DNA of 64,000 bases from contig NZ_AP025506.1 of NCBI RefSeq assembly GCF_024347595.1, positions 372,001-436,000 on the forward strand, read 5' to 3'. The first letter of the stretch is position 1; the number at the start of each line of letters is the position of its first letter. This stretch comes from Vibrio pomeroyi (GTDB lineage Bacteria > Pseudomonadota > Gammaproteobacteria > Enterobacterales > Vibrionaceae). A model generated the notes under the pieces. It had not been told where the DNA came from, did not search any database, and saw nothing but the letters and a program-made list of their open reading frames with translations. Position numbers and translations under genes: made by a program. Shown here piece by piece: positions 47,127-57,075 of the stretch.

Positions 47127-47738
47127 TTACGCCCAGCCGTTTGGTGACTTTCTGCGACGAGGCATGATGTGTGGTAGAACAAGGCCTAGAAGTAGACCGA
47201 TACCAGCAACACCACCACCGTACATGAAGTACTTCAGCAGTAGGTCATCTTTCTGCGTGTCTAGCTTAGCGCGTAGTTCACGGTTTTCTGTTTGAGAGCT
47301 TGTTAGCTGTTGGCTAATTTCGCTGTAGTTCTGTTCAAGTTCAGCAATTTGCTTGTTACGAGAATCTAGAGAGCTCGCTAGGCCAGCTTTTTCACTGTCA
47401 GCACTTTGACGAGCGTTTGCTAGCTTGCCTTTTACTTCAGTCAGTTCTTTCTCTAGCTTAGGCATGCGCAGAGCCATGCTTTCTTGAGTGCTTACAAACT
47501 TACTTTCAACCCAGCCTTTACGGCCGCGGTTGTCTTGAATTTGGGTGTAACCCGTGCTCTTGTTAGTTTGTAGGTATGTAATCTTCTCACCAGCGTCAAC
47601 ACTACCGATGATACGGAAGGTATTGTTTGGGCCAGAATGCATATAAGTAAATAGTTTGTCAGCAATATAACGGTCTTGTGCAAAGGCAGCTGGAGCCGCA
47701 AGCATTGCGAACAAAACTAAGCTAATCAGTTTTTTCAC
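47127..47738 (-). CDS. ygiM: TIGR04211-type SH3 domain protein (YgiM family)
   Basis: A 203-residue envelope protein. Signal peptide MKKLISLVLFAMLAAPAAFA is followed by a bacterial SH3 domain (about 25-85, RYIADKLFTYMHSGPNN to RGRKGWVESKFV). A coiled coil of about 80 residues (LEKELTEVKGKLANARQSAD) comes next. A C-terminal transmembrane helix (YGGGVAGIGLLLGLVLPHIM) and a basic tail RRRKSP follow. This architecture is standard for YgiM. It lies near cca, as in E. coli. Function is unknown; SH3b suggests cell-wall contact. Confidence 0.9.
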   Translation of the reverse strand: MKKLISLVLFAMLAAPAAFAQDRYIADKLFTYMHSGPNNTFRIIGSVDAGEKITYLQTNKSTGYTQIQDNRGRKGWVESKFVSTQESMALRMPKLEKELTEVKGKLANARQSADSEKAGLASSLDSRNKQIAELEQNYSEISQQLTSSQTENRELRAKLDTQKDDLLLKYFMYGGGVAGIGLLLGLVLPHIMPRRRKSPNGWA

Positions 47739-47827
47739 AGTAAATCCCTTAACGATTCAAATTGGGTAGGCGGATGAGTCAGCCTCAATTAGCAAATAAT
47801 ATTTAGTTTCTTTATGCGGTGCAACAA

Positions 47828-47850
47828 AGAAGGGAGGCAAAGCCTCCCTT
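47828..47850 (-). terminator. Terminator after the phosphate transporter gene
   Basis: Nine-base stem AAGGGAGGC (47830-47838) with GCCTCCCTT (47842-47850) and an AAA loop. On minus it is followed by a TTCTTTGTT tail. Confidence 0.75.
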
Positions 47851-47943
47851 TCTGTGCGTTTGAGTCAATAATGACATGGCATTTACATATCGTTACTGAA
47901 GCTCACACTATTCTGACGCTAGTTATCACTAACGCAGTCGCGA

Positions 47944-49206
47944 TTACATAGTAAACGCAGCTTGAATTCCGTAGAAGAACACAACAGCAAGTAGAGCACC
48001 TGCAGGTAGTGTCACAATCCAAGAAGCTACGATATTACGTACAACGCCTAAGTTCAGTGCTGCGATACCACGAGCAAAACCAACACCCAATACCGCACCA
48101 ACAAGTGTTTGTGTAGTAGAGATTGGAAGGCCAGTACCTGAAGCAAGTACAACCGTACATGCAGTTGCAAGTTGTGCAGCAAAGCCACGGCTTGGTGTTA
48201 ATTCTGTAATACCAGTACCAACGGTTGCCATTACTTTATGACCCATTGTTGCAAGACCAACAACGATACCGAAGCCACCTAGAGGAAGAATCCACCATGC
48301 GATAGTGCTCTTACCTGTGATTTCACCCATGTGCTCAACCGTAGATACAACAGCTGATAGTGGACCAATCGCGTTTGCAACGTCGTTTGAACCGTGTGCG
48401 AAAGCCATCGCACAAGCTGTGATAACCATTAGTACAGAGAAGATGCCTTCAACGCCAGCAAAGCCGTGGTCTTCTTCGCGGTTAGCGAATTTCTTCTGGA
48501 TGTATAGGTAACCGCCGATCATAACAAGAGCAGAAACGCCAGCAGCCCAAACCCATGCTTCAGTGTTGCTTAGGTGAAGACCTACGTGCTTAAGACCTTT
48601 CTTGATAGTTACAAGTGCAATGACCATTGTAGTAATGAACATGTATACCGGTACAAAACGCTTCGCATTGAATAGCGGGTTTTCCGTATCAAAGATCAGT
48701 CGCTGCGCACTCACAAATATCACGTAAGCAAAGAAGCCGGAAATAACAGGTGTGATAATCCAACTGCCCACAATGCCTTGAACACTGTTCCAGTCAACTG
48801 CTTCTGTACCTACAGAGATACAAGCAAAACCGATGATTGCACCGATGATTGAGTGAGTAGTAGAAACAGGCCAGCCCATGTATGAAGCTAGAAGTAGCCA
48901 TGTACCTGCAGCTAGAAGTGCAGACATCATACCGAACACAAGTACATCTGGTTGATGAGCGAATAGAGATGTTTCGATAACACCTTTACGGATCGTATCG
49001 GTAACTTCGCCACCGGCAAGATATGCACCAGCGAATTCAAAGATCATTGCGATAATGATCGCTTGTTTAACGGTTAGAGCTTTAGAGCCTACTGAGGTGC
49101 CCATTGCGTTCGCAACGTCATTTGCACCAATACCAATAGCCATCAAGAAACCGAAAGCTGCTGCAACAATAATCAGGACAGTGCCGTAGTTAGCAAGGAT
49201 ATCCAT
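47944..49206 (-). CDS. Inorganic phosphate transporter, PiT family
   Basis: Sodium- or proton-coupled phosphate permease of 420 residues with about ten transmembrane helices. The two PiT signature repeats are present: GANDVANAMGTSVGSKAL near the N-terminus and HGSNDVANAIGPLSAVVST in the second half. The central cytoplasmic loop (about 185-260) is short. Its partner, a DUF47/PhoU-like protein, lies 128 bases upstream on the same strand. This pairing is common and suggests regulation of transport by the partner. Symbol pitA is plausible, but the exact paralogue is not certain. Confidence 0.93.
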   Translation of the reverse strand: MDILANYGTVLIIVAAAFGFLMAIGIGANDVANAMGTSVGSKALTVKQAIIIAMIFEFAGAYLAGGEVTDTIRKGVIETSLFAHQPDVLVFGMMSALLAAGTWLLLASYMGWPVSTTHSIIGAIIGFACISVGTEAVDWNSVQGIVGSWIITPVISGFFAYVIFVSAQRLIFDTENPLFNAKRFVPVYMFITTMVIALVTIKKGLKHVGLHLSNTEAWVWAAGVSALVMIGGYLYIQKKFANREEDHGFAGVEGIFSVLMVITACAMAFAHGSNDVANAIGPLSAVVSTVEHMGEITGKSTIAWWILPLGGFGIVVGLATMGHKVMATVGTGITELTPSRGFAAQLATACTVVLASGTGLPISTTQTLVGAVLGVGFARGIAALNLGVVRNIVASWIVTLPAGALLAVVFFYGIQAAFTM

Positions 49207-49334
49207 CGTAATACCTAGTTGTTTGATAACAAGCGGAGCAAATTTAGACGCAAAAAACCGCTCAGCGAGAGAAATACTCAGCGCATAAGTGGTTTGTTCA
49301 AAAAGTGCTCTTCGTTATATGGTTAACGTATGAT

Positions 49335-50021
49335 TTAAGATCGAGAAAGCATTACTTCAAGACGAGCGCCTACACGCTGTGCTTGATCTGCAATACCACC
49401 AACCCATTCAAGAATTTTGTATAAGAACATGATATCAACTGGATTCAGACCGTCTTCGATCGCCATCAATTGTTGGCGTAGTTCGATCTGCATCGCATCC
49501 GTGTCATCTTCAATTACATCTAATTGATGAATCATTTCAGCAACGAGTGTTACTTCGCGGCCTTTAAAGCCAGTTTCAAGTAATTCGTCTAGTTCATTGA
49601 TTACGTTTTGTGCTTGGTTCGCTGCATCTAGACAACGTTTAACGTAAGCGATGAAATTTTCTTGTAGAGGAGCAGGAATGACAAGTTGACGACCATATAC
49701 ACGGCCAGCAATGTCTTTCGCTAGGTTTGCAAGTTTGTCTTGCTGCGTTAATAGCTCCAACATATCGGTGCGATCAACCGGCATAAACAAACCACGAGGA
49801 AGTTTAAGGCGAATTTCACGTTTTAGTACGTCAGCTTCTTTCTCAAGGTGAGAAATTTGAGCTCGAATTTCAGCTGCTTTTTCCCAGTCACCCTTTGAAG
49901 AAACTTCAAAGAAATTAACCAGGTGAGAACAACATTCGTTCACGCATACTACGTGACGCTGCAAAGGTTTAATTGGGGACTTTGCAAATAACCCCATAAT
50001 TGTATTTACTGGCATGGTCAT
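49335..50021 (-). CDS. DUF47 (PhoU-like) Pit accessory protein
   Basis: A 228-residue all-helical cytoplasmic protein of the TIGR00153/DUF47 family, distantly similar to PhoU. The N-terminus NTIMGLFAKSPIKPLQRHV and the E/D-rich helices (AEIRAQISHLEKEADVLKRE; LDVIEDDTDAMQIELRQQL) are characteristic, with Glu/Asp clusters that bind metal in the family. It begins the pit transcription unit and probably modulates the transporter. ATG 50021 or the ATG two codons later could be the start; both are compatible with the AGG in TTAGGTTGG. Confidence 0.9.
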   Translation of the reverse strand: MTMPVNTIMGLFAKSPIKPLQRHVVCVNECCSHLVNFFEVSSKGDWEKAAEIRAQISHLEKEADVLKREIRLKLPRGLFMPVDRTDMLELLTQQDKLANLAKDIAGRVYGRQLVIPAPLQENFIAYVKRCLDAANQAQNVINELDELLETGFKGREVTLVAEMIHQLDVIEDDTDAMQIELRQQLMAIEDGLNPVDIMFLYKILEWVGGIADQAQRVGARLEVMLSRS

Positions 50022-50222
50022 CCAACCTAATAAATAATAACCTTAAAACAACATACACCATATTCATGGTGAAATGTTAAGCGATGGCTACAAAGTCGCG
50101 CATGTTAACCTAATCAATCTCTCATTAAAACTGTTTTAGATCATCATAAGGGCGATATTTCTGACTTGCCGAGTTTTTAAATTGGCAATATCCTGTCCCT
50201 ATCTTCACAGAAAGGTATAACT

Positions 50223-51740
50223 ATGGAAACCGAGATAGAACTGAAGTTTTTTGTTTCTCCTGATTTTTCAGAGACTTTACGCAATAAAATTGCTGAAACT
50301 AAAGTACTTCAGCACAGTTGTCGCGAGCTAGGTAACATCTACTTTGACACCCCTGACAACTGGCTACGTAAGCACGATACAGGCTTACGCATTCGACGCT
50401 TTGATGACGTATTTGTACAAACCGTAAAGACCGCAGGACGTGTCGTTGCTGGCTTGCATCAAAGGCCGGAATACAACGCTGAGCATGACAGCAATGAGCC
50501 TAAGCTCGCTCTGCACCCAGAAGATATCTGGCCAGCAGGTAAAGATATCGAAACGCTGCAAGCTGAGCTTACACCTCTGTTCTCTACTAACTTCACTCGT
50601 GAGCAGTGGTTGATTGGTATGCCAGATGGTAGCCAAGTTGAAGTGGCTTTTGACCAAGGCTTTGTTGAATCTGGTGACCAGCAAGAGCCAATTTGCGAAG
50701 TCGAATTAGAACTTAAATCCGGTCAAACCGATGCTCTATTTACACTGTCTCGTCAATTCTGCGAGCAAGGCGGCATGCGCCTAGGCAATCTCAGCAAAGC
50801 AGCTAAGGGTTACCGTCTTGCTCAAGGTTATCAAGGAGATGAAGTTACTCCTTTGACCTTAGTTGATACTGACAAAAGTGATACCGTTGAATCGTGTTTC
50901 ATTCAATCTTTAGAGCATGCTCTCGCTCATTGGCATTATCACGAGCAGATCTTCACTGAGCGTCAATCGATTGAAGCGCTGCATGAGATCAGTCACTCGC
51001 TGAGTTTTATTCGCCAAACCTTCACTATCTATGGCGGCATTGTTCCAAGACGAGCAAGTGCGATTTTACGTCAAGAGTTAAAGTGGCTTGAGCAAGAGCT
51101 TGAGTGGCTAAAAAGCTATGACCACTTTGAAGATTTGCTGGAAGATAAAGGCCATGTGCTGCGCAAACTCGATGCGCGTAAGTTCTTGGTGGCTGAGCTA
51201 AAAGAGATGCAAGAGCAACTTCCAGATCGTGAAGACTTGCTTACCTTGCTGAGTTCGGCTCGTTACACTGGTTTATTGCTAGACCTGAGTCGTTGGATCC
51301 TGTCTCGTGGTTGGCAGCCTTTCTTAGATGAAAAAGCGCGTGAGCAAATGGCTCGTGGTATCGAATGGTTTTCGGTTAAGCAGCTTGATCGCACATGGGC
51401 GGACTTGATGGAAGCTTTCCCACCTGAACGTGTGATGACTAGCCAAGCGTATATTGATCAGCAATACCGTTTGATGCGCAATCTATACTCGGGTGTGGGG
51501 TTCGCGAGCTTGTACGATGACGAGGAGCGTAATAGCTTCCGTCTGCCATGGGCTGACATGGTGCAAGGTATTGATGACTTGCTGGCACTCAAAACATTAG
51601 AGCCGTTAACTGAGAAGTTAGAAGGCGATGAGAAGGTTCAGCTAGAGCGCTGGTTGGCTCGTCAAGAGGTATCTATCCTGCATGCGATGGAGCAGACGCG
51701 CCAAATCAGTGTAGAAGTTGAGCCATACTGGCAAGACTAA
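50223..51740 (+). CDS. ygiF: CYTH-CHAD inorganic triphosphatase YgiF
   Basis: A 505-residue protein with an N-terminal CYTH domain (about 1-205) and a C-terminal CHAD domain (about 225-500). The EIELKF signature (METEIELKFFV) and the tunnel residues LRIRRFD, VQTVKTAGR and EVELELKSGQ mark a triphosphate tunnel metalloenzyme; E. coli YgiF hydrolyses inorganic triphosphate. CHAD is a helical histidine-rich domain that binds polyphosphate. It lies upstream of glnE on the same strand as in E. coli, here separated by a K+ channel and a chemoreceptor gene. Confidence 0.93.
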   Translation: METEIELKFFVSPDFSETLRNKIAETKVLQHSCRELGNIYFDTPDNWLRKHDTGLRIRRFDDVFVQTVKTAGRVVAGLHQRPEYNAEHDSNEPKLALHPEDIWPAGKDIETLQAELTPLFSTNFTREQWLIGMPDGSQVEVAFDQGFVESGDQQEPICEVELELKSGQTDALFTLSRQFCEQGGMRLGNLSKAAKGYRLAQGYQGDEVTPLTLVDTDKSDTVESCFIQSLEHALAHWHYHEQIFTERQSIEALHEISHSLSFIRQTFTIYGGIVPRRASAILRQELKWLEQELEWLKSYDHFEDLLEDKGHVLRKLDARKFLVAELKEMQEQLPDREDLLTLLSSARYTGLLLDLSRWILSRGWQPFLDEKAREQMARGIEWFSVKQLDRTWADLMEAFPPERVMTSQAYIDQQYRLMRNLYSGVGFASLYDDEERNSFRLPWADMVQGIDDLLALKTLEPLTEKLEGDEKVQLERWLARQEVSILHAMEQTRQISVEVEPYWQD

Positions 51741-51774
51741 CCTCAACACCAGTATCAATATAAGTATGAATTTG

Positions 51775-51800
51775 AAAATAGGGCTTCGGCCCTATTTTTT
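51775..51800. terminator. Shared terminator overlapping the K+ channel stop codon
   Basis: Stem AAAATAGGGC (51775-51784) with GCCCTATTTT (51789-51798), TTCG tetraloop. The channel gene's TAG (minus, 51792-51794) lies in the right arm, so both convergent genes end on this hairpin. Confidence 0.88.
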
Positions 51801-52541
51801 TGTTTGTTTTTCCAGAGCATCTAGCCGTTCAAGTATCAGTTGTTGCTGTTCTAAAATCTTATCTAACTTGCGCTCTTTGTTTTCTCGTTGCTGATTTTGA
51901 AGATCAGTCGGAGAGGTAATCAGAGAAGTAATCAAACCTGAAATCATACCGAATACACCTACTCCGCAGATGATCACCATCGAAGCCACTAACTGACCCG
52001 AAGTCGTCACTGGGTAATGGTCGCCATAGCCTACAGTACTAATGGTCACAAACGCCCACCATAAAGCATCATGACCCGTAGTGATGTTGGCATTGGGATC
52101 TTTGTGTTCTAACAGCAAGATCGTGCCAGCGCCGATAGTCAGTAAGATCACCAATAGCAGAATGATCGAGGCGAAGGTGGTCTCTTTACGATTGCGAAAT
52201 AGCTCTCTGAATACTCGCTTACTTGAACGCAGAACGAGAATGACACGCAGGATCTGAAAAATGCGAGCGAAACGAAGCGGTTCGATCATAGGGATGCTTG
52301 CTAAGAAATCGATCCAGTGTACTTTTAGGTATTCTTTCTTGTTTTGTGATCTGAATAGATCAATCGTGAGCTGAAAAAGAAAAACACTACAGATTATAAA
52401 ATCGAGGCCGATAAGGACTTGTTTCGATTCTTTATCAATCGGCGCAAACAACAAGCCAGAGATCACAAATAACGCTAAGAAAGAGAGAATCAGTGATAAT
52501 AAGCTCATCGGCTTGGTTGTGTCTTTGATACTATTTAACAT
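51792..52541 (-). CDS. Voltage-gated-type potassium channel / ion transporter
   Basis: A 249-residue membrane protein with a six-helix Kv layout: S1 (SLILSFLALFVISGLLF), S2 (VLIGLDFIICSVFLFQLTI), S3 (DFLASIPMI), S4 (RFARIFQILRVILVLRSSKR, arginines every third or fourth residue), then S5, the pore helix and S6. The selectivity filter is ISTVGYGDHYPVT. A C-terminal coiled coil (ERKLDKILEQQQLILERLDA) probably tetramerises the channel. Gating sense is unknown. It separates ygiF from glnE and is convergent with ygiF. Confidence 0.92.
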   Translation of the reverse strand: MLNSIKDTTKPMSLLSLILSFLALFVISGLLFAPIDKESKQVLIGLDFIICSVFLFQLTIDLFRSQNKKEYLKVHWIDFLASIPMIEPLRFARIFQILRVILVLRSSKRVFRELFRNRKETTFASIILLLVILLTIGAGTILLLEHKDPNANITTGHDALWWAFVTISTVGYGDHYPVTTSGQLVASMVIICGVGVFGMISGLITSLITSPTDLQNQQRENKERKLDKILEQQQLILERLDALEKQTKK

Positions 52542-52638
52542 TCATACGAGGCTCAAAATAAATCGCGAACTGTGACTCCAATAGCCATCTCGCGGATATA
52601 GAAGCCATCAATATATAAGAGTTAATGGAGAACTGACA

Positions 52639-53895
52639 ATGACTAAACTGTCATTCAAGCCGTGGGAAAGGGTAATCTCTGACGTTCGTCTCGTTCCAAA
52701 AATGGTCATGCTGATGATATTCAGCACTATCTTGATCATTTCGAAGCAGTTATGGGACGCGAGCACGTTTTACGATTCATTGCTTGCAGTAACGAACAAT
52801 GCGCAAGTTGCACAGCAGCATTACGAGACTTACCTAGTTCAAGTGGTTTGGCAAACAGCCTTGATGATCATTGTGTTTGTGGTTCTTCTATTAGCGGCGG
52901 CACGTGTGATGCTGCGCCAAACCCAATACCTAAACGATGCAATCAAAACCATGGCAAACAAGAACCTGTCAGTGCCAATTCACATGGATTGTAAAGATGA
53001 ATATGGCGACGTGGCACGAGAGCTTGAGAAAACACGAGTGCAACTGCATGACATGGTTAAAGCTCAGGTTGCATCCTCAGATGAACTGTTTGCTTTGACT
53101 GAAGTGATGACCATTAGCATGTCTGAAACCAAAGAGTCGGCGCAAGAAGAGTTCAACGAGATCGATCAGCTGGCAACGGCAATGAGCGAGATGACCTCTA
53201 CGGTTCAAACGGTGGCTGAACATGCACAAAGTGCTTCTTCTCTAACAGAGCAGGCATCAGGCCAAGCATTGACGGGTCAGAAGTTCGTTCAGGGTTCTGT
53301 GTCTAAGATGAGTGAACTGTCTTCAGATATCGCAGCTTCAGCGGCAGCGGTAAACCAAGTTGAAGAGCGCGTGGATTCAATCGGCAGCGTTGTGGGTACT
53401 ATCCAAGGCATTTCAGAACAAACCAACTTACTGGCACTAAACGCAGCGATTGAAGCGGCGCGTGCTGGTGAAGCGGGTCGTGGTTTTGCGGTTGTTGCTG
53501 ATGAGGTTCGTAACCTTGCACAACGTACGCAACAAGCGACGGTAGAAATTCAAGACATGATCAGCCACCTACAAACCAGTGCGAATTCGGCTGTAGAGCT
53601 GATGGAAAAGAGTGTTGTGGAAGCGGCTGAAGGTGTGGATCTGGTGACCAATGCGGGCTCTGAGCTAGATGGTATCGTAAGCCAAGTAAACCAAATCAAT
53701 GACATGAACTTCCAAATCGCAACCGCTGCAGGCCAACAAAGCAGTGTTGCTGAAGAGATGAGCGTTAATCTGACCAATGTTCGTGAGCTGGTTGAAGCTT
53801 CTGTTGTCGTGGTTGGCGAGCTGCTTGAAACTTCTCAACTTATGGAAAGTAACGCGCAAGAACTCGACGGTAAGATTAAGCAATTTAAGGTATAG
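52639..53895 (+). CDS. Methyl-accepting chemotaxis protein with minimal periplasmic part
   Basis: A 418-residue chemoreceptor. TM1 is at about 21-36 and TM2 at about 70-92, with a loop of only about 33 residues between them, too short for a normal ligand domain. A HAMP-like segment ([20 protein letters not shown]) follows. The signalling domain has the hairpin tip [20 protein letters not shown] followed by [20 protein letters not shown]. There is no C-terminal NWETF pentapeptide. It may sense a cytoplasmic, membrane or energy signal. Confidence 0.92.
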   Translation: MTKLSFKPWERVISDVRLVPKMVMLMIFSTILIISKQLWDASTFYDSLLAVTNNAQVAQQHYETYLVQVVWQTALMIIVFVVLLLAAARVMLRQTQYLNDAIKTMANKNLSVPIHMDCKDEYGDVARELEKTRVQLHDMVKAQVASSDELFALTEVMTISMSETKESAQEEFNEIDQLATAMSEMTSTVQTVAEHAQSASSLTEQASGQALTGQKFVQGSVSKMSELSSDIAASAAAVNQVEERVDSIGSVVGTIQGISEQTNLLALNAAIEAARAGEAGRGFAVVADEVRNLAQRTQQATVEIQDMISHLQTSANSAVELMEKSVVEAAEGVDLVTNAGSELDGIVSQVNQINDMNFQIATAAGQQSSVAEEMSVNLTNVRELVEASVVVVGELLETSQLMESNAQELDGKIKQFKV

Positions 53896-53968
53896 CTTTG
53901 AGTTCTAAATCCTTGTTGCTAGAGCCTGTTTTCTAGAGAGAAAGGCCTAACTCGATAAGTTAACCGAT

Positions 53969-54001
53969 AAAACGCCCACATTGCTAATGTGGGCGTTTTT
54001 T
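53969..54001 (+). terminator. Terminator after the chemoreceptor gene
   Basis: Fourteen-base stem AAAACGCCCACATT (53969-53982) with AATGTGGGCGTTTT (53986-53999), 3-base loop, T-run. Confidence 0.9.
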
Positions 54002-54105
54002 ATTGGCGTAACTTTGGTATAACTTAGCTTTAGTTTTAAAACTCGCTATTGAAGACTAGAACCGATAACCGAACGTTCGTCGCGCAGCTTATACAAGGAA
54101 GAAAC

Positions 54106-56955
54106 ATGCCATTGCCTTCTCAACTCGTCATTCACTCACAGTCTGCTTTTGATCAATTGTTAGAACATCAAAGTGAAGCCATTAATACTTGGTCTGAGCC
54201 GCTTATTGAGGATCTCAAACGTGTATTAGGGTTGAGCTGTTTTGTGGGGGATTGTTTACAACGCGACACGATCTTATCTACGACCTTACCGGAGATGTTG
54301 GCATTCGCAGAACGTGCAGAAGGGTATCGTGGACGGTTGGCAGAGCTACTTTCTGGTTGCGCTGATGAGATGAGCGGTCAGCGTGTGTTGCGCCAATTCC
54401 GCAACCGAGAAATGACTTATATTGCGTGGCGTGACTTCATGGGTTCTTGGGAGTTAGAGCAAAGTCTAAATCATCTATCGATGCTGGCTGAGGCGATGAT
54501 CTTCGAGACCTATCAATGGCAGTACGATATTTGTTGTAAAGAGTGGGGCACACCTTGCAATGAACAAGGCGAAGCGCAGCCGATGCTGATTATTGGCATG
54601 GGTAAGCTTGGTGGCGGTGAGCTAAATTTCTCTTCTGATATCGACCTGATTTTTACCTATCCTGAGAACGGTGAAACCCAAGGTGCAAGACGCAGTATTG
54701 CCAATGCGCAGTTCTTCACGCGCTTAGGGCAGCGTATTATCAAGGCGCTCGATCAGCAAACGTTTGATGGGTTCTGTTATCGAGTCGACATGCGCCTGCG
54801 CCCATTCGGTGAGAGTGGCCCATTGGTGATGAGCTATGCAGCACTGGAAGATTACTATCAAGAACAGGGACGTGACTGGGAACGCTATGCCATGGTCAAA
54901 GCGCGAGTGATGGGTAGCGAAATGTACCCTGAATATCAAGAGCTTCGCCAGATGCTTCGCCCGTTTGTCTTCCGTCGTTATATCGATTTCAGTGCGATTC
55001 AATCTTTGCGTCGTATGAAGTCAATGATCAGCAGCGAAGTGCGCCGTCGTGGCTTATCAAACAACATCAAGCTGGGTTCTGGTGGTATTCGTGAAGTTGA
55101 GTTTATCGCGCAAGTTTTCCAATTGATTCGTGGTGGGCGTGAACCTAGCCTTCGAGGTCGAGGGCTGTTAGAAACCCTCACGGCTATCGAGTCACTGCAT
55201 TTACTCGAGTCAGAAGAGGTGGGTCACCTGCGTGATGCTTACCTATTTTTACGTCGTCTTGAAAACCTACTTCAAGCGATGGCTGACAAACAAACTCAAA
55301 CCTTGCCTGATGGGGAATTCGAACAATTGCAGCTCGCGGTCGCGATGCAGTTTTCTGATTGGGATAGCTTGATTACCGCAACTCGCGCTCATATGGCCAA
55401 TGTACACACCGTGTTTGAAGACCTAATAGGGGTTGATGAAGAAGACGCAAACCCTATCGCGAGTCACTTTAGTGAATTGTGGGATATGGCGCATAAGCCG
55501 GACGTTATTGAGCATGTGCTAGAGCATGATATTGCTATCGCCAACCCACCAGAGGCGGCGAAAACTATCATCCAATTTAAAGCAGACTTGGCGAAGAAGA
55601 CCTTAGGCCCACGAGGACGCGAAGTTCTCAATCGACTGATGCCAAAAGTCTTTCAAGCTTTGTATACCGCTAAGGATGCGGAGTTTGGCTTGTCTCGAGT
55701 GCTTCATCTACTGCATAAAATCGTCACACGCACCACTTACCTAGAGCTATTGGATGAACACCCTGCTGCGTTGACTCAGCTTGTGCGTTTGTGTACCGCT
55801 AGTCCGATGATCTCGGAGCAGCTTGGTCGCTATCCAATCCTGTTAGATGAACTTATTGATCCTCAACAGCTTTATAACCCAGTGCCGCTCGAGTCTTACA
55901 AGACGGAACTGCGTGACTATCTTGCCCGTATTCCTGAAGACGATATGGAGCAGCAGATGGAAGGTCTGCGTCAGTTTAAACAGACCTGTATCTTGAGAAT
56001 TGCTGCGGCTGATATTGCGGGCGTACTGCCTGTGATGAAGGTCAGCGATCACCTTACTTACTTGGCCGAAGCGATTGTAGAGGCAGGCGTTAACCAAGCT
56101 TGGCTGCAGGTGTCGGCTAAATTCGGCGAACCAACTCATGTGAAAGATCGCGAAGGTCGCGGTTTTGCGGTTGTTGGTTACGGCAAGGTCGGTGGTTGGG
56201 AGCTTGGCTACAACTCAGACCTAGACATTGTGTTTATGCACGACTGTCCGGTACACATCTATACTGATGGTAAGAAAGAGATCGATGGACGCCAGTTTTA
56301 TCTAAGGTTGGCTCAGCGCATTATTCATATTTTCTCGACCAGAACCGCTTCTGGAATTTTGTACGAAGTTGATACTCGCCTGAGACCTTCGGGCGCTTCA
56401 GGTTTGTTGGTTAGCCCAACTGATGCCTTTGATGAGTATCAGCACAATGATGCGTGGACGTGGGAGCATCAAGCACTGACTCGTGCTCGCATGATTTATG
56501 GTGATGATCTGTTGGCGTCTGCGTTCAATAAAACACGTCATGAAGTGCTGTGCTTGGCTCGTGATGAAGCGACACTTAAAAAGTCTGTTGTGGATATGCG
56601 TGAAAAAATGCGCGGTCATCTTGGTGGTAAAAAAGCCGATCGATTCATGCTTAAACAAGATGCGGGTGGTATTACCGATGTTGAGTTCTTAGCTCAATAC
56701 TTAGTACTGCGATACAGCAATGAGAAGCCTAAGCTGACTCGCTGGTGTGACAATGTACGAATCTTTGAAAGCCTGTTGTCACAAGGAATCATGGACGAGC
56801 AACAAGGCATGGCATTGACCAACGCCTATACAACGCTAAGGGATGAAATCCATCACCGTAATCTACTCAACCTAGATGCGGATGTGGCGATTGATAAGTT
56901 CGAAATGGAAAGAGAACATGTAGTTCAAGCTTGGAAGCAGTGGATGGAAGCATAA
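54106..56955 (+). CDS. glnE: Glutamine synthetase adenylyltransferase/deadenylase GlnE
   Basis: Bifunctional regulator that adenylylates and deadenylylates glutamine synthetase under PII control; 949 residues (E. coli 946). ATG 54106 has AAGGAAG upstream; the longer frame from TTG 54049 is rejected. Two nucleotidyltransferase domains are present: the deadenylase [20 protein letters not shown] near residues 165-185, and the adenylylase [20 protein letters not shown] near 705-725. Each is followed by a GlnD/PII-uridylyltransferase-type helical domain, with [11 protein letters not shown] and [11 protein letters not shown]. hldE follows, as in E. coli. Confidence 0.97.
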   Translation: MPLPSQLVIHSQSAFDQLLEHQSEAINTWSEPLIEDLKRVLGLSCFVGDCLQRDTILSTTLPEMLAFAERAEGYRGRLAELLSGCADEMSGQRVLRQFRNREMTYIAWRDFMGSWELEQSLNHLSMLAEAMIFETYQWQYDICCKEWGTPCNEQGEAQPMLIIGMGKLGGGELNFSSDIDLIFTYPENGETQGARRSIANAQFFTRLGQRIIKALDQQTFDGFCYRVDMRLRPFGESGPLVMSYAALEDYYQEQGRDWERYAMVKARVMGSEMYPEYQELRQMLRPFVFRRYIDFSAIQSLRRMKSMISSEVRRRGLSNNIKLGSGGIREVEFIAQVFQLIRGGREPSLRGRGLLETLTAIESLHLLESEEVGHLRDAYLFLRRLENLLQAMADKQTQTLPDGEFEQLQLAVAMQFSDWDSLITATRAHMANVHTVFEDLIGVDEEDANPIASHFSELWDMAHKPDVIEHVLEHDIAIANPPEAAKTIIQFKADLAKKTLGPRGREVLNRLMPKVFQALYTAKDAEFGLSRVLHLLHKIVTRTTYLELLDEHPAALTQLVRLCTASPMISEQLGRYPILLDELIDPQQLYNPVPLESYKTELRDYLARIPEDDMEQQMEGLRQFKQTCILRIAAADIAGVLPVMKVSDHLTYLAEAIVEAGVNQAWLQVSAKFGEPTHVKDREGRGFAVVGYGKVGGWELGYNSDLDIVFMHDCPVHIYTDGKKEIDGRQFYLRLAQRIIHIFSTRTASGILYEVDTRLRPSGASGLLVSPTDAFDEYQHNDAWTWEHQALTRARMIYGDDLLASAFNKTRHEVLCLARDEATLKKSVVDMREKMRGHLGGKKADRFMLKQDAGGITDVEFLAQYLVLRYSNEKPKLTRWCDNVRIFESLLSQGIMDEQQGMALTNAYTTLRDEIHHRNLLNLDADVAIDKFEMEREHVVQAWKQWMEA

Positions 56956-57075
56956 GTTGTCTTTTGCTTATCTGTCACAGTGCCTATCGAGATAGGTTTT
57001 ACTCATTTTTATATGGTTTAGCCACTGTAATCAGTGTGCTAGACTCTAGCCAGATTCGATTTTTGGAGTTCAACA

